From contig CAJWUS010000038.1 of the NCBI GenBank assembly GCA_913047525.1, positions 1 to 10,024 of the forward strand: 10,024 bases of DNA, in the 5' to 3' direction. Shown here one piece after another: positions 1 to 7,184 of this stretch. Position numbers and translations under genes: made by a program. Every line of letters begins with the position of its first letter. The stretch's first letter is position 1. The notes beneath the pieces are model-generated. The model saw nothing but the letters and a program-made list of their open reading frames with translations. It was not told the DNA's origin and made no database searches. This DNA comes from an uncultured Flavobacteriales bacterium (GTDB taxonomy: Bacteria; Bacteroidota; Bacteroidia; Flavobacteriales; BACL11).

Positions 1-75
1 GTAGCCCGTAGGGGATTCGAACCCCTGTTACCAGGATGAAAACCTGGCGTCCTGACCTGACTAGACGAACGGGCC
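1..75 (-). tRNA. tRNA-Glu (anticodon UUC)
   Basis: The minus strand folds into a full cloverleaf. It has a 7-bp acceptor stem, a D stem GTCT/GGAC with a GG-containing loop, an anticodon stem CCAGG/CCTGG enclosing the loop TTTTCAT, a 4-base variable loop, and a T stem AGGGG/CCCCT with the loop TTCGAAT. The anticodon TTC decodes glutamate codons GAA and GAG. The mature 5' end is at 75 and the discriminator base A is at 2. Position 1 supplies a C that fits the first base of an encoded CCA tail, so the gene probably continues just past the window edge. The first acceptor pair is a G1-U72 wobble. A separate promoter lies directly upstream. Confidence 0.96.
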
Positions 76-96
76 ATTTTTCAAAAAAACAGTTTG

Positions 97-127
97 CAAA
101 TCTATACTATTTTTCATTTTTAGCAAA
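97..127 (-). promoter_or_regulatory. Bacteroidota-type promoter of the tRNA-Glu gene
   Basis: On the minus strand a TTTG (127-124) is followed after exactly 19 nt by TAGATTTG (104-97). This matches the phylum's sigma-ABfr pattern of a -33 TTTG and a -7 TAnnTTTG with close to ideal spacing. It would start transcription roughly 15 nt before the mature tRNA. It sits between the tRNA and the stop codon of the upstream gene, so the tRNA need not depend on read-through from proS. It is the best-formed promoter in the window. Confidence 0.78.
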
Positions 128-141
128 CAGTTGCAAACGAT

Positions 142-807
142 TTATTTTTCAAAAGAAAATTTGTAGCCCAAACGCTTTGCCGTTCTTATTTTTTGGTTCT
201 CATTCATCTCCAGAATCTGATGAACAGAAACCACATTTACATCATTAATATTCGGTGTTTGTAAATCGAAATTTAAAGAATAGATTATTGCCGAATTTAT
301 AATATTATCTAACTCCGTTTTATTTATTCTCTGATTCACAAAGTCATTAAACAAAAACCCTAATTGTTTATCTCCCTCTACAAAAAAGTGTGAATCTTTA
401 TTGATAAAAATCCTTCCAATCAGATAGCCCTCATCATTCATTCTGTTGTATTTTAAAGAGTCCGAAAGGAAATTATAGACATGTATAACTCCACAAAAAC
501 TTCTTAAGTTATCTTCTTTCACATATTTTGTTTTATGAATTTCATGCTTGGATGGAAAATCAAAAACATTGGAATGCATGTGGAAAACAAGCGTGTCACC
601 AGAAAATTTCAATTGTGCTTCAAACTTCCCTTTGGAGGAATACAAAACCTTAACACATTTATCTTTGCTAGCAATTTTTTTTGTCAAATTGCTTGCTTTT
701 GCTTTCAGTAGCTTTTGCAAATCAGCAAAAACAGATTGTGTTTTTCGGTAAACATCTTGTTTTGTGCATGCTTTTTGTTTTAATAAATCTATTATCTCTT
801 TCTCCAT
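142..807 (-). CDS. conserved hypothetical protein downstream of proS
   Basis: This is a soluble protein of 221 residues with no signal peptide, membrane segment or domain that I can name. The N-terminal third is Lys-rich and likely helical. The central part has the distinctive segments SFCGVIHVYNFL and LKYNRMNDEGYLIGRIFIN, followed by a segment with FVEGDKQLGFLFNDF, and the protein ends in a basic KRLGYKF motif. From memory, proteins with these segments occur across Bacteroidota without an assigned function; this is recollection, not a search. I chose the ATG at 807, which leaves 13 nt after the proS stop. A GTG at 882 would add 25 residues and overlap proS by 62 nt, which I think unlikely. 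The gene is probably co-transcribed with proS. The spacing suggests a housekeeping role but not which one. Confidence 0.82.
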   Translation of the reverse strand: MEKEIIDLLKQKACTKQDVYRKTQSVFADLQKLLKAKASNLTKKIASKDKCVKVLYSSKGKFEAQLKFSGDTLVFHMHSNVFDFPSKHEIHKTKYVKEDNLRSFCGVIHVYNFLSDSLKYNRMNDEGYLIGRIFINKDSHFFVEGDKQLGFLFNDFVNQRINKTELDNIINSAIIYSLNFDLQTPNINDVNVVSVHQILEMNENQKIRTAKRLGYKFSFEK

Positions 808-820
808 TTCAAAATGGGTT

Positions 821-2293
821 CTAATAAGCTTTTGCAAATAATACTCTCTGTTTGGATTGCTTTCCACTATAAACGCATTCACCCGATTCTTCAGTTTTCT
901 CTAATGGAATACACCGAATCGTAGCTTTTGTTTGCTGTTTTATTTTTTCTTCTGTTTCGTTCGTTCCATCCCAATGCGCCCAAACAAATCCTCCTTTCTC
1001 AATCAAATCTTTAAATGCCTTAAAGGTATCTACTTTATAGGTTTTCTCTTCTGTGCGGCTAAGTGCTTTCTTATACAAATTGCTCTGGATATTCTCTAAC
1101 AAATGCTTAATTTTAGTTTCAATTTCAGCTATTTGCAGGATTTCTTTTTCTAAAGTATCTCTTCTAGCAACTTCAATTGTTCCATTTTCTAAATCCCTCT
1201 GCCCAATCGCTAAGCGAATAGGCACACCTTTTAGTTCGTATTCAGCAAATTTCCAGCCAGGTTTATGGATGTCTCTGTCATCATATTTTACTGAAATACT
1301 TTTGTTTTCCAAAGCAGCTTTTATTTTATTCGCTTGCTGTGATACCAATTTTAATTGCTCCTCTCCTTTGTAAATAGGCACAATCACCACTTGAAATGGA
1401 GCCAGTTTTGGTGGTAAAACCAAACCATTATCATCCGAATGGGTCATTATTAATGCTCCCATCAAACGAGTAGAAACCCCCCAGGAAGATGCCCAGACAA
1501 AATCTTGCCCCCCTTCTTTTGTAGCAAATTTCACATCAAAAGCTTTCGCAAAATTCTGTCCTAAAAAATGAGAAGTACCAGCTTGTAGGGATTTTCCATC
1601 CTGCATTAACGCTTCTATACAATAGGTTTCTATAGCTCCAGCAAATCTTTCCCCTTCTGTTTTTGTGCCTTTTTCCACAGGCATTGCCATAAAATGCTCT
1701 GCAAAATCAGCATAAATGTCAAGGATTTTAATCGTTTCTTCAATAGCCTCTTGCTCGGTAGCATGTGCTGTGTGGCCTTCCTGCCAAAGAAATTCTGTTG
1801 TACGTAAAAAAAGGCGAGTACGCATTTCCCATCGAACAACATTTGCCCATTGATTAATCAGTAAAGGTAAATCTCTGTAGGATTGAATCCACTTTCGGTA
1901 AGTATCCCATATAATGGTTTCAGAAGTAGGACGAACAATTAGTTCTTCTTCCAATTTTGCAGTCTTATCTACCACAATTCCACTTCCATCTTCTGCATTT
2001 TTAAGCCGATAATGCGTTACAACAGCACACTCTTTGGCAAAACCATCCACATGGCTTGCTTCTTTGGAAAAATAGGATTTTGGAATAAAAAGTGGAAAAT
2101 AGGCATTAACATGACCAGTCGCTTTAAACATTATGTCCAATTCAGCTTGCATTTTTTCCCAAATAGCATAGCCATAGGGCTTAATAACCATGCAACCCCT
2201 AACACCTGAATTTTCAGCTAAATCAGCTTGCTGCACAATATCATTATACCATTTTGAATAATCGGTATCTCTTGCTGTGATGTTTTTTGCCAT
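821..2293 (-). CDS. proS: prolyl-tRNA synthetase (short archaeal/eukaryotic-type, class IIa)
   Basis: It charges tRNA-Pro with proline in the cytoplasm, using ATP. At 490 residues it is the short type without the bacterial INS editing domain. The class II core spans about residues 1-295. It contains RPTSET (121-126), a motif 2 region from R154 to H177 with the signature [11 protein letters not shown], and motif 3 around [17 protein letters not shown] (272-288). The anticodon-binding domain follows from about 298 to 395. The C-terminal domain ends in the conserved terminal Tyr (Y490). That domain is zinc-binding in archaeal relatives, but here the usual Cys positions read D and T in the [10 protein letters not shown] segment and S476 in CVYSG. 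Only C473 of the expected four seems to remain, with C461 nearby, so zinc binding is probably lost. The start at 2293 gives a standard N-terminus. A hypothetical gene follows after 13 nt. Confidence 0.97.
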   Translation of the reverse strand: MAKNITARDTDYSKWYNDIVQQADLAENSGVRGCMVIKPYGYAIWEKMQAELDIMFKATGHVNAYFPLFIPKSYFSKEASHVDGFAKECAVVTHYRLKNAEDGSGIVVDKTAKLEEELIVRPTSETIIWDTYRKWIQSYRDLPLLINQWANVVRWEMRTRLFLRTTEFLWQEGHTAHATEQEAIEETIKILDIYADFAEHFMAMPVEKGTKTEGERFAGAIETYCIEALMQDGKSLQAGTSHFLGQNFAKAFDVKFATKEGGQDFVWASSWGVSTRLMGALIMTHSDDNGLVLPPKLAPFQVVIVPIYKGEEQLKLVSQQANKIKAALENKSISVKYDDRDIHKPGWKFAEYELKGVPIRLAIGQRDLENGTIEVARRDTLEKEILQIAEIETKIKHLLENIQSNLYKKALSRTEEKTYKVDTFKAFKDLIEKGGFVWAHWDGTNETEEKIKQQTKATIRCIPLEKTEESGECVYSGKQSKQRVLFAKAY

Positions 2294-2348
2294 TGAATTA
2301 TAAAATTGTAATTTTACTAAGTATTTTTCGTTCCTCTAATTAAGAAGC

Positions 2349-2356
2349 CAAATTTA
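2349..2356 (-). promoter_or_regulatory. candidate -7 box for proS
   Basis: The minus strand reads TAAATTTG, matching TAnnTTTG, 55 nt before the proS start codon. No TTTG lies 17-23 nt upstream, so the -33 half is not supported. It is the only -7 match I found between the two divergent starts on this strand, and it lies just 11 nt from the -7 candidate of the opposite gene, so the two promoters may interfere with each other. Confidence 0.4.
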
Positions 2357-2367
2357 ATAAATTAAAC

Positions 2368-2375
2368 TATCTTTG
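2368..2375 (+). promoter_or_regulatory. candidate -7 box for the lipoprotein/OmpP1 operon
   Basis: TATCTTTG matches TAnnTTTG and lies 30 nt before the lipoprotein ATG at 2406. The region 17-23 nt upstream has no TTTG, so only the -7 half is seen. The same 8-mer also lies upstream of lpxK and of the TPR gene. A TTG start at 2373, which would extend the lipoprotein ORF, falls inside this box, which argues for the ATG. Confidence 0.5.
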
Positions 2376-2405
2376 TTTACTTTGGTCAAATTAAAAAATA
2401 AAGCC

Positions 2406-3419
2406 ATGAAAAAAACAACAATTCTTTCGTTTTTAGTTGCAATTATTCTTAGTTCGTGTACAACAGTTTATTATACGCAACACTATGAAGATGCAAACTA
2501 TTTGAGCCCTAATGAGTTTGCTGAATTTGATGATTATACTGTGCAAAATACTGAACTAGAGCAAGAGGATGAAATCTATATCGACACTATTGAAGATGGC
2601 ACAATTGTAAATAATTATTATGGTGATTATTATGAGGCAGATGATTATTATGATTTCTCCTATTCTGCCAGAATAAGACGATTCCACCAACCACTTTGGA
2701 GTATGGGATATTATGGAGGGCTTTATACCGATTATTATTGGTATTCTTACAATCCTTATCATTGCGGAATGAGTATCTATTACGGTTATCATTATTACGA
2801 TTCATTTTATTCTCCTTTTTATAGTTGGGGATATTCTGGCTATTATTCTCCATATTATAGCCATTACAATCATCATGCTTATGGGCATAATAATCATTAC
2901 GGATACAATAATAATTACAACAATGATACATACAGCTATAACAACAGCTATGACAATAACTCCATTCATTATGGCCCAAGAGGTTCTTTATCCTCTAGAG
3001 GAAATAGTAATCGATCAGTAAAAAGTGTGGTAAACGCTACAAATAATAAAAATTCTACTTACAATAAATTTGACAGAATGGTAGATAAAAAAATTATCAC
3101 AAGAACAATTAAAACTAACTCAAACAGAATTGAAAAAACAAATACTAACAGAACTGTCACAAAATCAAATACTACAAAATCCTCTACTAATAAAGGAGTA
3201 AAAACAAATACCTACAAGAGTAATAGTAACAGATCCTCTACCAAAAGTAATTCTTACAAAAAAGGTAATTCTAAAAGTAATAGGTCATACACAGCCCCAA
3301 AATCTAGTTCCAATAGAAGTTATAACAATTCAAAAGGAAGTTCTACAAGAAGTGGTGGAAACAGTAAGAATTCTGGATCTTCTGGCTCAAACAATAGAAG
3401 TGTAAAACCAAGAAAATAA
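2406..3419 (+). CDS. Tyr-rich low-complexity lipoprotein of unknown function
   Basis: The 337-residue product begins with a lipoprotein signal peptide: a KK start, a hydrophobic stretch and the lipobox LSSC, giving Cys18 as the lipidated residue. Three compositional zones follow. Residues about 25-75 are acidic (EQEDEIYIDTIEDG). About 60-190 are extremely Tyr-rich with Gly, His, Asn and Ser (YYGYHYYDSFYSPFYSWG). About 190-337 are basic and Ser/Asn/Lys/Thr/Arg-rich with almost no hydrophobic residues. I recognise no catalytic domain. After Cys18 comes TTVYY, without the acidic or Lys-Asp/Glu run linked with surface export in some Bacteroidota, so periplasmic exposure is a reasonable guess. I prefer the ATG at 2406 over an upstream TTG because it starts the signal peptide cleanly. 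The OmpP1-like gene begins 4 nt after the stop, so the two are surely co-expressed and may act together at the outer membrane. Confidence 0.85.
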   Translation: MKKTTILSFLVAIILSSCTTVYYTQHYEDANYLSPNEFAEFDDYTVQNTELEQEDEIYIDTIEDGTIVNNYYGDYYEADDYYDFSYSARIRRFHQPLWSMGYYGGLYTDYYWYSYNPYHCGMSIYYGYHYYDSFYSPFYSWGYSGYYSPYYSHYNHHAYGHNNHYGYNNNYNNDTYSYNNSYDNNSIHYGPRGSLSSRGNSNRSVKSVVNATNNKNSTYNKFDRMVDKKIITRTIKTNSNRIEKTNTNRTVTKSNTTKSSTNKGVKTNTYKSNSNRSSTKSNSYKKGNSKSNRSYTAPKSSSNRSYNNSKGSSTRSGGNSKNSGSSGSNNRSVKPRK

Positions 3420-3423
3420 CAAA

Positions 3424-4860
3424 ATGCAAAAACTACTCTTCACCTTATTAAGCGTTTCGCTTTTCTATAATTCCAATGCACAAACTGAAATAGATGCCTT
3501 AAGATACTCACAAAATGATATTATAGGTACTGCACGATTTTCAGCAATGGCTGGAGCTTATGGATCTTTAGGGGCAGACTTTACTACTCTTAGTTATAAT
3601 CCAGCAGGAATAGGATTGTATCAGTTTAGTGAACTAACATTCACCCCAGCACTTAGCAATGTTGTAGCTACTACATATTTTGGTAGAGGAAGAAATGAAG
3701 ATGAAAAATACTATACCAACTTTTCCAATTTTGGTTATGTGATGTCTTCTCCTAAAAGTGGAAATGAATGGAAACGCCTCAACTTTGCTTTTGGTTATAA
3801 CCGAACTGCTAATTATAAAAAGAGAACTTATATAAGTGGAGAAAATAATAGCACATCTATGATTGATAATTTTGTTTCAAACGCTCAGGGGAGTACAATA
3901 GATAATCTAAATGGTTTTACGGAACTTTTGGCTTGGAATACTTATCTTTTTGATCCATTGGATACAATAGATAATGGTAACTACATTTCGAATTTAAATT
4001 CCTCATCAAGAAAAAAGCAAGAAAAAGTAATCAATAGTAATGGCTCTTTAGGGGAATATGTTTTATCTGTTGGAACTTCTTATGAAGATAAAATTTATTT
4101 GGGAGCAACTATTGGTATACCTAGTATTGATTATTATGAAAAATCAACTTATACCGAAAGTGAATTTTCCGATACTACTGCTCATTTAGAAAGCTTTTAT
4201 TATGATGAGGAGCTCACAACTACTGGAAGAGGATTTAACCTTAAATTAGGAGTGATTGCTCGTCTTAACGATTGGGTAAGGTTTGGTGGCGCATATCATT
4301 CTTCTACTTTTTATGATATGGAAGATGAATACAGTAATGCAATGACTGCTGTATGGAACGATACTTTAGGAACAATGTACCAATCTTCTCCATTTGGTTA
4401 CTTTAATTATGTACTAAAAACACCATGGAAAGCAATAGGAAGTGTAGCCATCAACATTAAAAAACAATGGCTTATTACTGCTGATATTGAAATAGTGGAT
4501 TATGCTTCTGCTAAATTTAATTCTGATTCTTATAAATTTTCAGATGAAAATGAAGTAATCAATTCATTATATACAAAAGCGACTAATATCAGATTAGGTG
4601 GGGAAATGAAATACAAACCATTCCGTATTAGGGCTGGCTATGCCCTTTATGGAAGCCCCTACAAAGCAAATTTTGAATTTGGTAGTAAAAGTTTCTCATT
4701 TGGATTAGGAGTAGATAAAGGGCACTTTATTGTTGATTTTGCTTATGTATTCTCAGAAGAAAGTGATGAGCATTTTATGTATTCTTCTGATTTGGTTGAT
4801 GCTGCAACTATTACCTCAACAAAGCACAATTTCTTAGTAACAATTGGCTTGCGTTATTAG
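3424..4860 (+). CDS. OmpP1/FadL-family outer membrane beta-barrel protein
   Basis: This 478-residue protein has a signal peptide ending SNA-Q (cleavage near 19/20). The family-typical N-terminal region then follows: GTARFSAMAGAYGSLGAD from residue 35 and NPAG at 59-62, which correspond to the plug and first strand of the FadL/TodX/OmpP1 group. The rest alternates aromatic and polar residues as in barrel strands and ends in NFLVTIGLRY, a good C-terminal assembly signal with a terminal aromatic residue. FadL relatives let hydrophobic molecules such as fatty acids or aromatic compounds cross the outer membrane. The Bacteroidota members often carry loose labels such as hemin receptor or hydrocarbon degradation protein, and the substrate here is unknown. 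It follows the lipoprotein gene by 4 nt with no Shine-Dalgarno but an A-rich leader, suggesting coupled translation. Its TAG stop overlaps the stop of the convergent TPR gene. Confidence 0.9.
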   Translation: MQKLLFTLLSVSLFYNSNAQTEIDALRYSQNDIIGTARFSAMAGAYGSLGADFTTLSYNPAGIGLYQFSELTFTPALSNVVATTYFGRGRNEDEKYYTNFSNFGYVMSSPKSGNEWKRLNFAFGYNRTANYKKRTYISGENNSTSMIDNFVSNAQGSTIDNLNGFTELLAWNTYLFDPLDTIDNGNYISNLNSSSRKKQEKVINSNGSLGEYVLSVGTSYEDKIYLGATIGIPSIDYYEKSTYTESEFSDTTAHLESFYYDEELTTTGRGFNLKLGVIARLNDWVRFGGAYHSSTFYDMEDEYSNAMTAVWNDTLGTMYQSSPFGYFNYVLKTPWKAIGSVAINIKKQWLITADIEIVDYASAKFNSDSYKFSDENEVINSLYTKATNIRLGGEMKYKPFRIRAGYALYGSPYKANFEFGSKSFSFGLGVDKGHFIVDFAYVFSEESDEHFMYSSDLVDAATITSTKHNFLVTIGLRY

Positions 4861-6347
4861 TTAGATATCCTTTCTAAACCTGCTCTTGCTTTTTGATGAA
4901 TTCCTCTTTCATAATCAAAATCTTTCATAGAAAGACATTTTTTAAAGTAGATTTCTGCTTGATTAAAATCATTTTGCTTTTCATAAATCAAGCCAATCTG
5001 TAGTGCTGACATAGGTTCAAAATAACCTTTTGAACCCTTTCCTTTTTTTAATGCTTTCTGATAATAAGTAATTACTTCTTGTTTATCATTCCCCAGTTTT
5101 GATTGTATGCGAGCTAATCTATAATAATATTCAACAATCCAAGAATTGTAGTGTAAATTATCAGGATTATTAATAGTAAATATTTCATTTAAAGCTTTTT
5201 CATAATAACCACCATCATAAAGCAATCTTGCTTTTAACAAAACAGGATCTGATATTTTCTTTTCCTCAGCATCTTTCAAAGCTACTTTATCTTCATCAAT
5301 TAATGTTTTTCCTTCTGAAATTACTTTTTCAAAAGAAATCAGTTCCTTTTCAATTTTCCCTTCTAGAAAAGCAATCCAAGCTAACTTCTGATAAGCAGAT
5401 TTTATATAATTCTCTCCCTTAAAACGAGTAAGAAAAAGATGGAACATTTGCTTTGACTTCTCAAAATCTAATTTATAGAGATAGGACATTCCCAAAAGAT
5501 ACTCCAAATAAGCAAAGTCAAATTGCTTATTTAGTTGTGGACTGTTTTCTAAAATTTGAATTGTTAATTCATTATTTCCTAAGGCGGAAGAAAGCCGTGC
5601 AGCTGCAAAAGTTAGTAAAATATGCTGTTTGTTTTTCTCACCAATTTTATCTAGTGTTTCTTGAAAATAACTTTTGTCAATCGTTAAGTTCATCTCCAAA
5701 AATGAAATCAGAAAAAGTAATTCTGTATTGTAAAATTTATATCTTTCATCTTGCTCAGTAAGTAAAAGCAGCCCATCTAACTCTGCTAATCCTTGCTTAA
5801 TCCCTCCATTTACACCAATTCCATTTACAATCCACTGATAGTTTTCTGGAATAGAGCCAATAAGGCAATGCAACAGCCCCATGCCTTTCTTGTTGAGATG
5901 AAAATCTGGATATTTCTCTTGATTTTCTTCCAAAAGAAAATATGCTTTCTGAATTTCGTAAGCTGCTAAAAAATATTCTTGGAATTTCAAGCGAGCAAAT
6001 GCCCATTGCAAATTAATCTCTGCTTTGGCGTACAAATAATAAGGAGAATTTTTATTACATTTTTCTATTGCAGATAATCGTTTACTTTTATTAGAGGAAA
6101 TTTTATCGAACAATTGCTGATCTTCTCCAATAATTAATGCTAAAAAATCTTTATAATTCTCATGAAGATGTATAAGCCCATTATTAGGATTCTGTTGTTT
6201 TTCCTTTTCAATAAAATCTAGTCCTTTCTCAAATTTCAAATCAATGATGGAAAGGTAAGCATTTTGCATATTCTTATTCATCTCAAAAGAAGCGGAAACA
6301 ATAAGGCAACTAAAAATGCTGAGAAATAAAATTAATTTCTTTTTCAT
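4857..6347 (-). CDS. exported TPR-repeat protein, possibly Iml2/TTC39-like
   Basis: The 496-residue product has an N-terminal signal peptide (KKK, then a hydrophobic run to about residue 20). Cys14 lacks a good lipobox, so I read it as a periplasmic rather than lipidated protein. It is almost entirely helical. TPR-like pairs are seen at about 277-311, 403-436 and 445-475, for example the last with ALQIGLIYEKQNDFNQAEIYF. Two regions are distinctive. Residues 155-190 carry GxLHCLIGSIPENYQW followed by GIGVNGGIKQGLAEL. The C-terminus carries MKDFDYERGIHQKARAGLERI. Both remind me of the eukaryotic Iml2/TTC39 family; this is by eye only. A role as a protein-protein scaffold follows from TPR structure, but no partner is evident. 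The gene has its own candidate promoter inside the preceding terminator, and it ends tail-to-tail with the OmpP1 gene, overlapping it by 4 nt. Confidence 0.86.
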   Translation of the reverse strand: MKKKLILFLSIFSCLIVSASFEMNKNMQNAYLSIIDLKFEKGLDFIEKEKQQNPNNGLIHLHENYKDFLALIIGEDQQLFDKISSNKSKRLSAIEKCNKNSPYYLYAKAEINLQWAFARLKFQEYFLAAYEIQKAYFLLEENQEKYPDFHLNKKGMGLLHCLIGSIPENYQWIVNGIGVNGGIKQGLAELDGLLLLTEQDERYKFYNTELLFLISFLEMNLTIDKSYFQETLDKIGEKNKQHILLTFAAARLSSALGNNELTIQILENSPQLNKQFDFAYLEYLLGMSYLYKLDFEKSKQMFHLFLTRFKGENYIKSAYQKLAWIAFLEGKIEKELISFEKVISEGKTLIDEDKVALKDAEEKKISDPVLLKARLLYDGGYYEKALNEIFTINNPDNLHYNSWIVEYYYRLARIQSKLGNDKQEVITYYQKALKKGKGSKGYFEPMSALQIGLIYEKQNDFNQAEIYFKKCLSMKDFDYERGIHQKARAGLERISN

Positions 6348-6352
6348 GGCAT

Positions 6353-6383
6353 AAAAAAAGGGATTTCAAAGATATGAAACCCC
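6353..6383 (-). terminator. intrinsic terminator after the zinc-ribbon gene
   Basis: On the minus strand the sequence reads GGGGTTTCA (6383-6375), a 6-nt loop TATCTT, TGAAATCCC (6368-6360), then seven T residues (6359-6353). The stem has nine pairs, one of them a G-U wobble, and the T tract follows directly. It lies 29 nt after the zinc-ribbon stop, as expected for the end of the nif3/zinc-ribbon operon. Unusually, the T tract ends only 5 nt before the start codon of the next gene on the same strand. The plus-strand reading has an A-C mismatch in the stem and no T tract, so it is one-directional. Confidence 0.85.
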
Positions 6384-6397
6384 ATTTAAATAGTAAA
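6367..6397 (-). promoter_or_regulatory. candidate promoter of the TPR gene nested in the terminator
   Basis: The minus strand has TTTA (6397-6394), 19 nt, then TATCTTTG (6374-6367). The -7 box is a full TAnnTTTG match and the -33 box matches three of four positions at the ideal spacing. The -7 box occupies the terminator loop plus the start of its 3' arm. Initiation would fall near 6360-6363, giving a 5' leader of only about 13-16 nt to the ATG at 6347. Such a transcript would not contain the whole hairpin and so would not be terminated by it. Confidence 0.5.
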
Positions 6398-6412
6398 CTA
6401 TTTGTTTAGTTC

Positions 6413-7180
6413 TTATTTATCAAACATATTTGCATCAATCAAAATTCTTCCACAATGCTCACAAACAATTACTTTTTTATGCGTCCTAATATCTAATTGT
6501 CTCTGAGGCGGAATGATGTTTTTACAACCTCCACAAGCATCTCTATCAACTGACACTACTGCCAAACCGTTTCTAACATTATCACGAATTCTACTATATG
6601 CATTCAACAATCTGTCCTCTATCACTTTCTGTGCTTTGTCCGATTTTTTGATTAAACTTTTTTCCTCTTTATTCGTTTCTTTAGTTATTTCATCTAATTC
6701 TCCATTTTTGATTTTCAACTCTTTTTTCCTTCCTTTTAAAGTGTCTTTTGTTCCTGAAATCACTTCATCCTTCATCAATTTTTTTGCTTTTATTTCTTTT
6801 TCTTTCTTCCCACAAAGCTCAATTTCCAAAGTTTGAAACTCAATTTCTTTGGATAATGATTCGTATTCTCTGTTATTTTTGATGTTAACTATTTGCTTAT
6901 CGTATCTTTTAATTAAAGCTTTTGCATCTTTTTTCTTTAATCTTGAAGCAGCTAAATTGTCATCCAGAGCAGTAAGTTCTTCATTGTATTTTTCAATTCT
7001 GGTGTTAAGCCCAGAAATATCATCTTCTAAATCTTGAATTTCCAAAGGAAGTTCGCCTCTTACCACTCTAATGTTATCAATGTTAGAATCAATACATTGT
7101 AGCTGGTATAAAGCTTTTAATTTATCTTCTACCGTTATGATGTTTGTTTTTTTGGTAGTTTTTGTTGCTGTTTTTGCCAT
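6413..7180 (-). CDS. coiled-coil C4 zinc-ribbon protein (COG1579 type)
   Basis: This 255-residue protein has a Thr/Lys-rich N-terminal tail, then a long charged helical region from about 20 to 185 made of Lys/Glu/Leu-rich heptad-like sequence that should form an antiparallel coiled coil. It ends in a zinc ribbon with two Cys knuckles: CGGC (C216, C219) and CEHC (C240, C243). This is the layout of the zf-RING_7/DUF164 group, whose members have been proposed to bind nucleic acid or act as adaptors; the exact role is not settled. All four cysteines are present, so zinc binding is likely. The gene follows the Nif3-family gene by 4 nt, a pairing I remember as common in bacteria, suggesting a functional link. 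The operon ends at the hairpin 29 nt downstream. Confidence 0.93.
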   Translation of the reverse strand: MAKTATKTTKKTNIITVEDKLKALYQLQCIDSNIDNIRVVRGELPLEIQDLEDDISGLNTRIEKYNEELTALDDNLAASRLKKKDAKALIKRYDKQIVNIKNNREYESLSKEIEFQTLEIELCGKKEKEIKAKKLMKDEVISGTKDTLKGRKKELKIKNGELDEITKETNKEEKSLIKKSDKAQKVIEDRLLNAYSRIRDNVRNGLAVVSVDRDACGGCKNIIPPQRQLDIRTHKKVIVCEHCGRILIDANMFDK

Positions 7181-7184
7181 CTTT

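Noticed and set aside
92..138. GTTTGC / GCAAAC inverted and direct repeats as a terminator for the hypothetical gene
   Set aside because: The arms are only 6 nt with a loop of about 25 nt and no adjacent T tract on the minus strand. The GCAAAC copies are better explained in part by the -33 box of the tRNA promoter.
1..141. tRNA-Glu as an integration site for a mobile element
   Set aside because: Only core-type genes are seen beside it, and no direct repeat of the tRNA 3' end or integrase gene occurs in the window; what lies left of position 1 is not visible.
36..248. Plus-strand 70-codon ORF across the tRNA and the 3' end of the hypothetical gene
   Set aside because: It begins inside the tRNA-Glu gene and reads antisense through a better-supported gene; its product has no recognisable feature.
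808..882. Longer GTG-started form of the hypothetical protein downstream of proS
   Set aside because: It would overlap the conserved proS C-terminus by 62 nt, while an ATG at 807 lies neatly after the proS stop.
2556..2979. Two minus-strand ORFs of 78 and 130 codons inside the lipoprotein gene
   Set aside because: They are mirror frames of the repetitive Tyr/Asn/His codons of the plus-strand gene, with biased low-complexity products rich in Ile or Asn and no own start context. The plus-strand frame has the signal peptide and lipobox.
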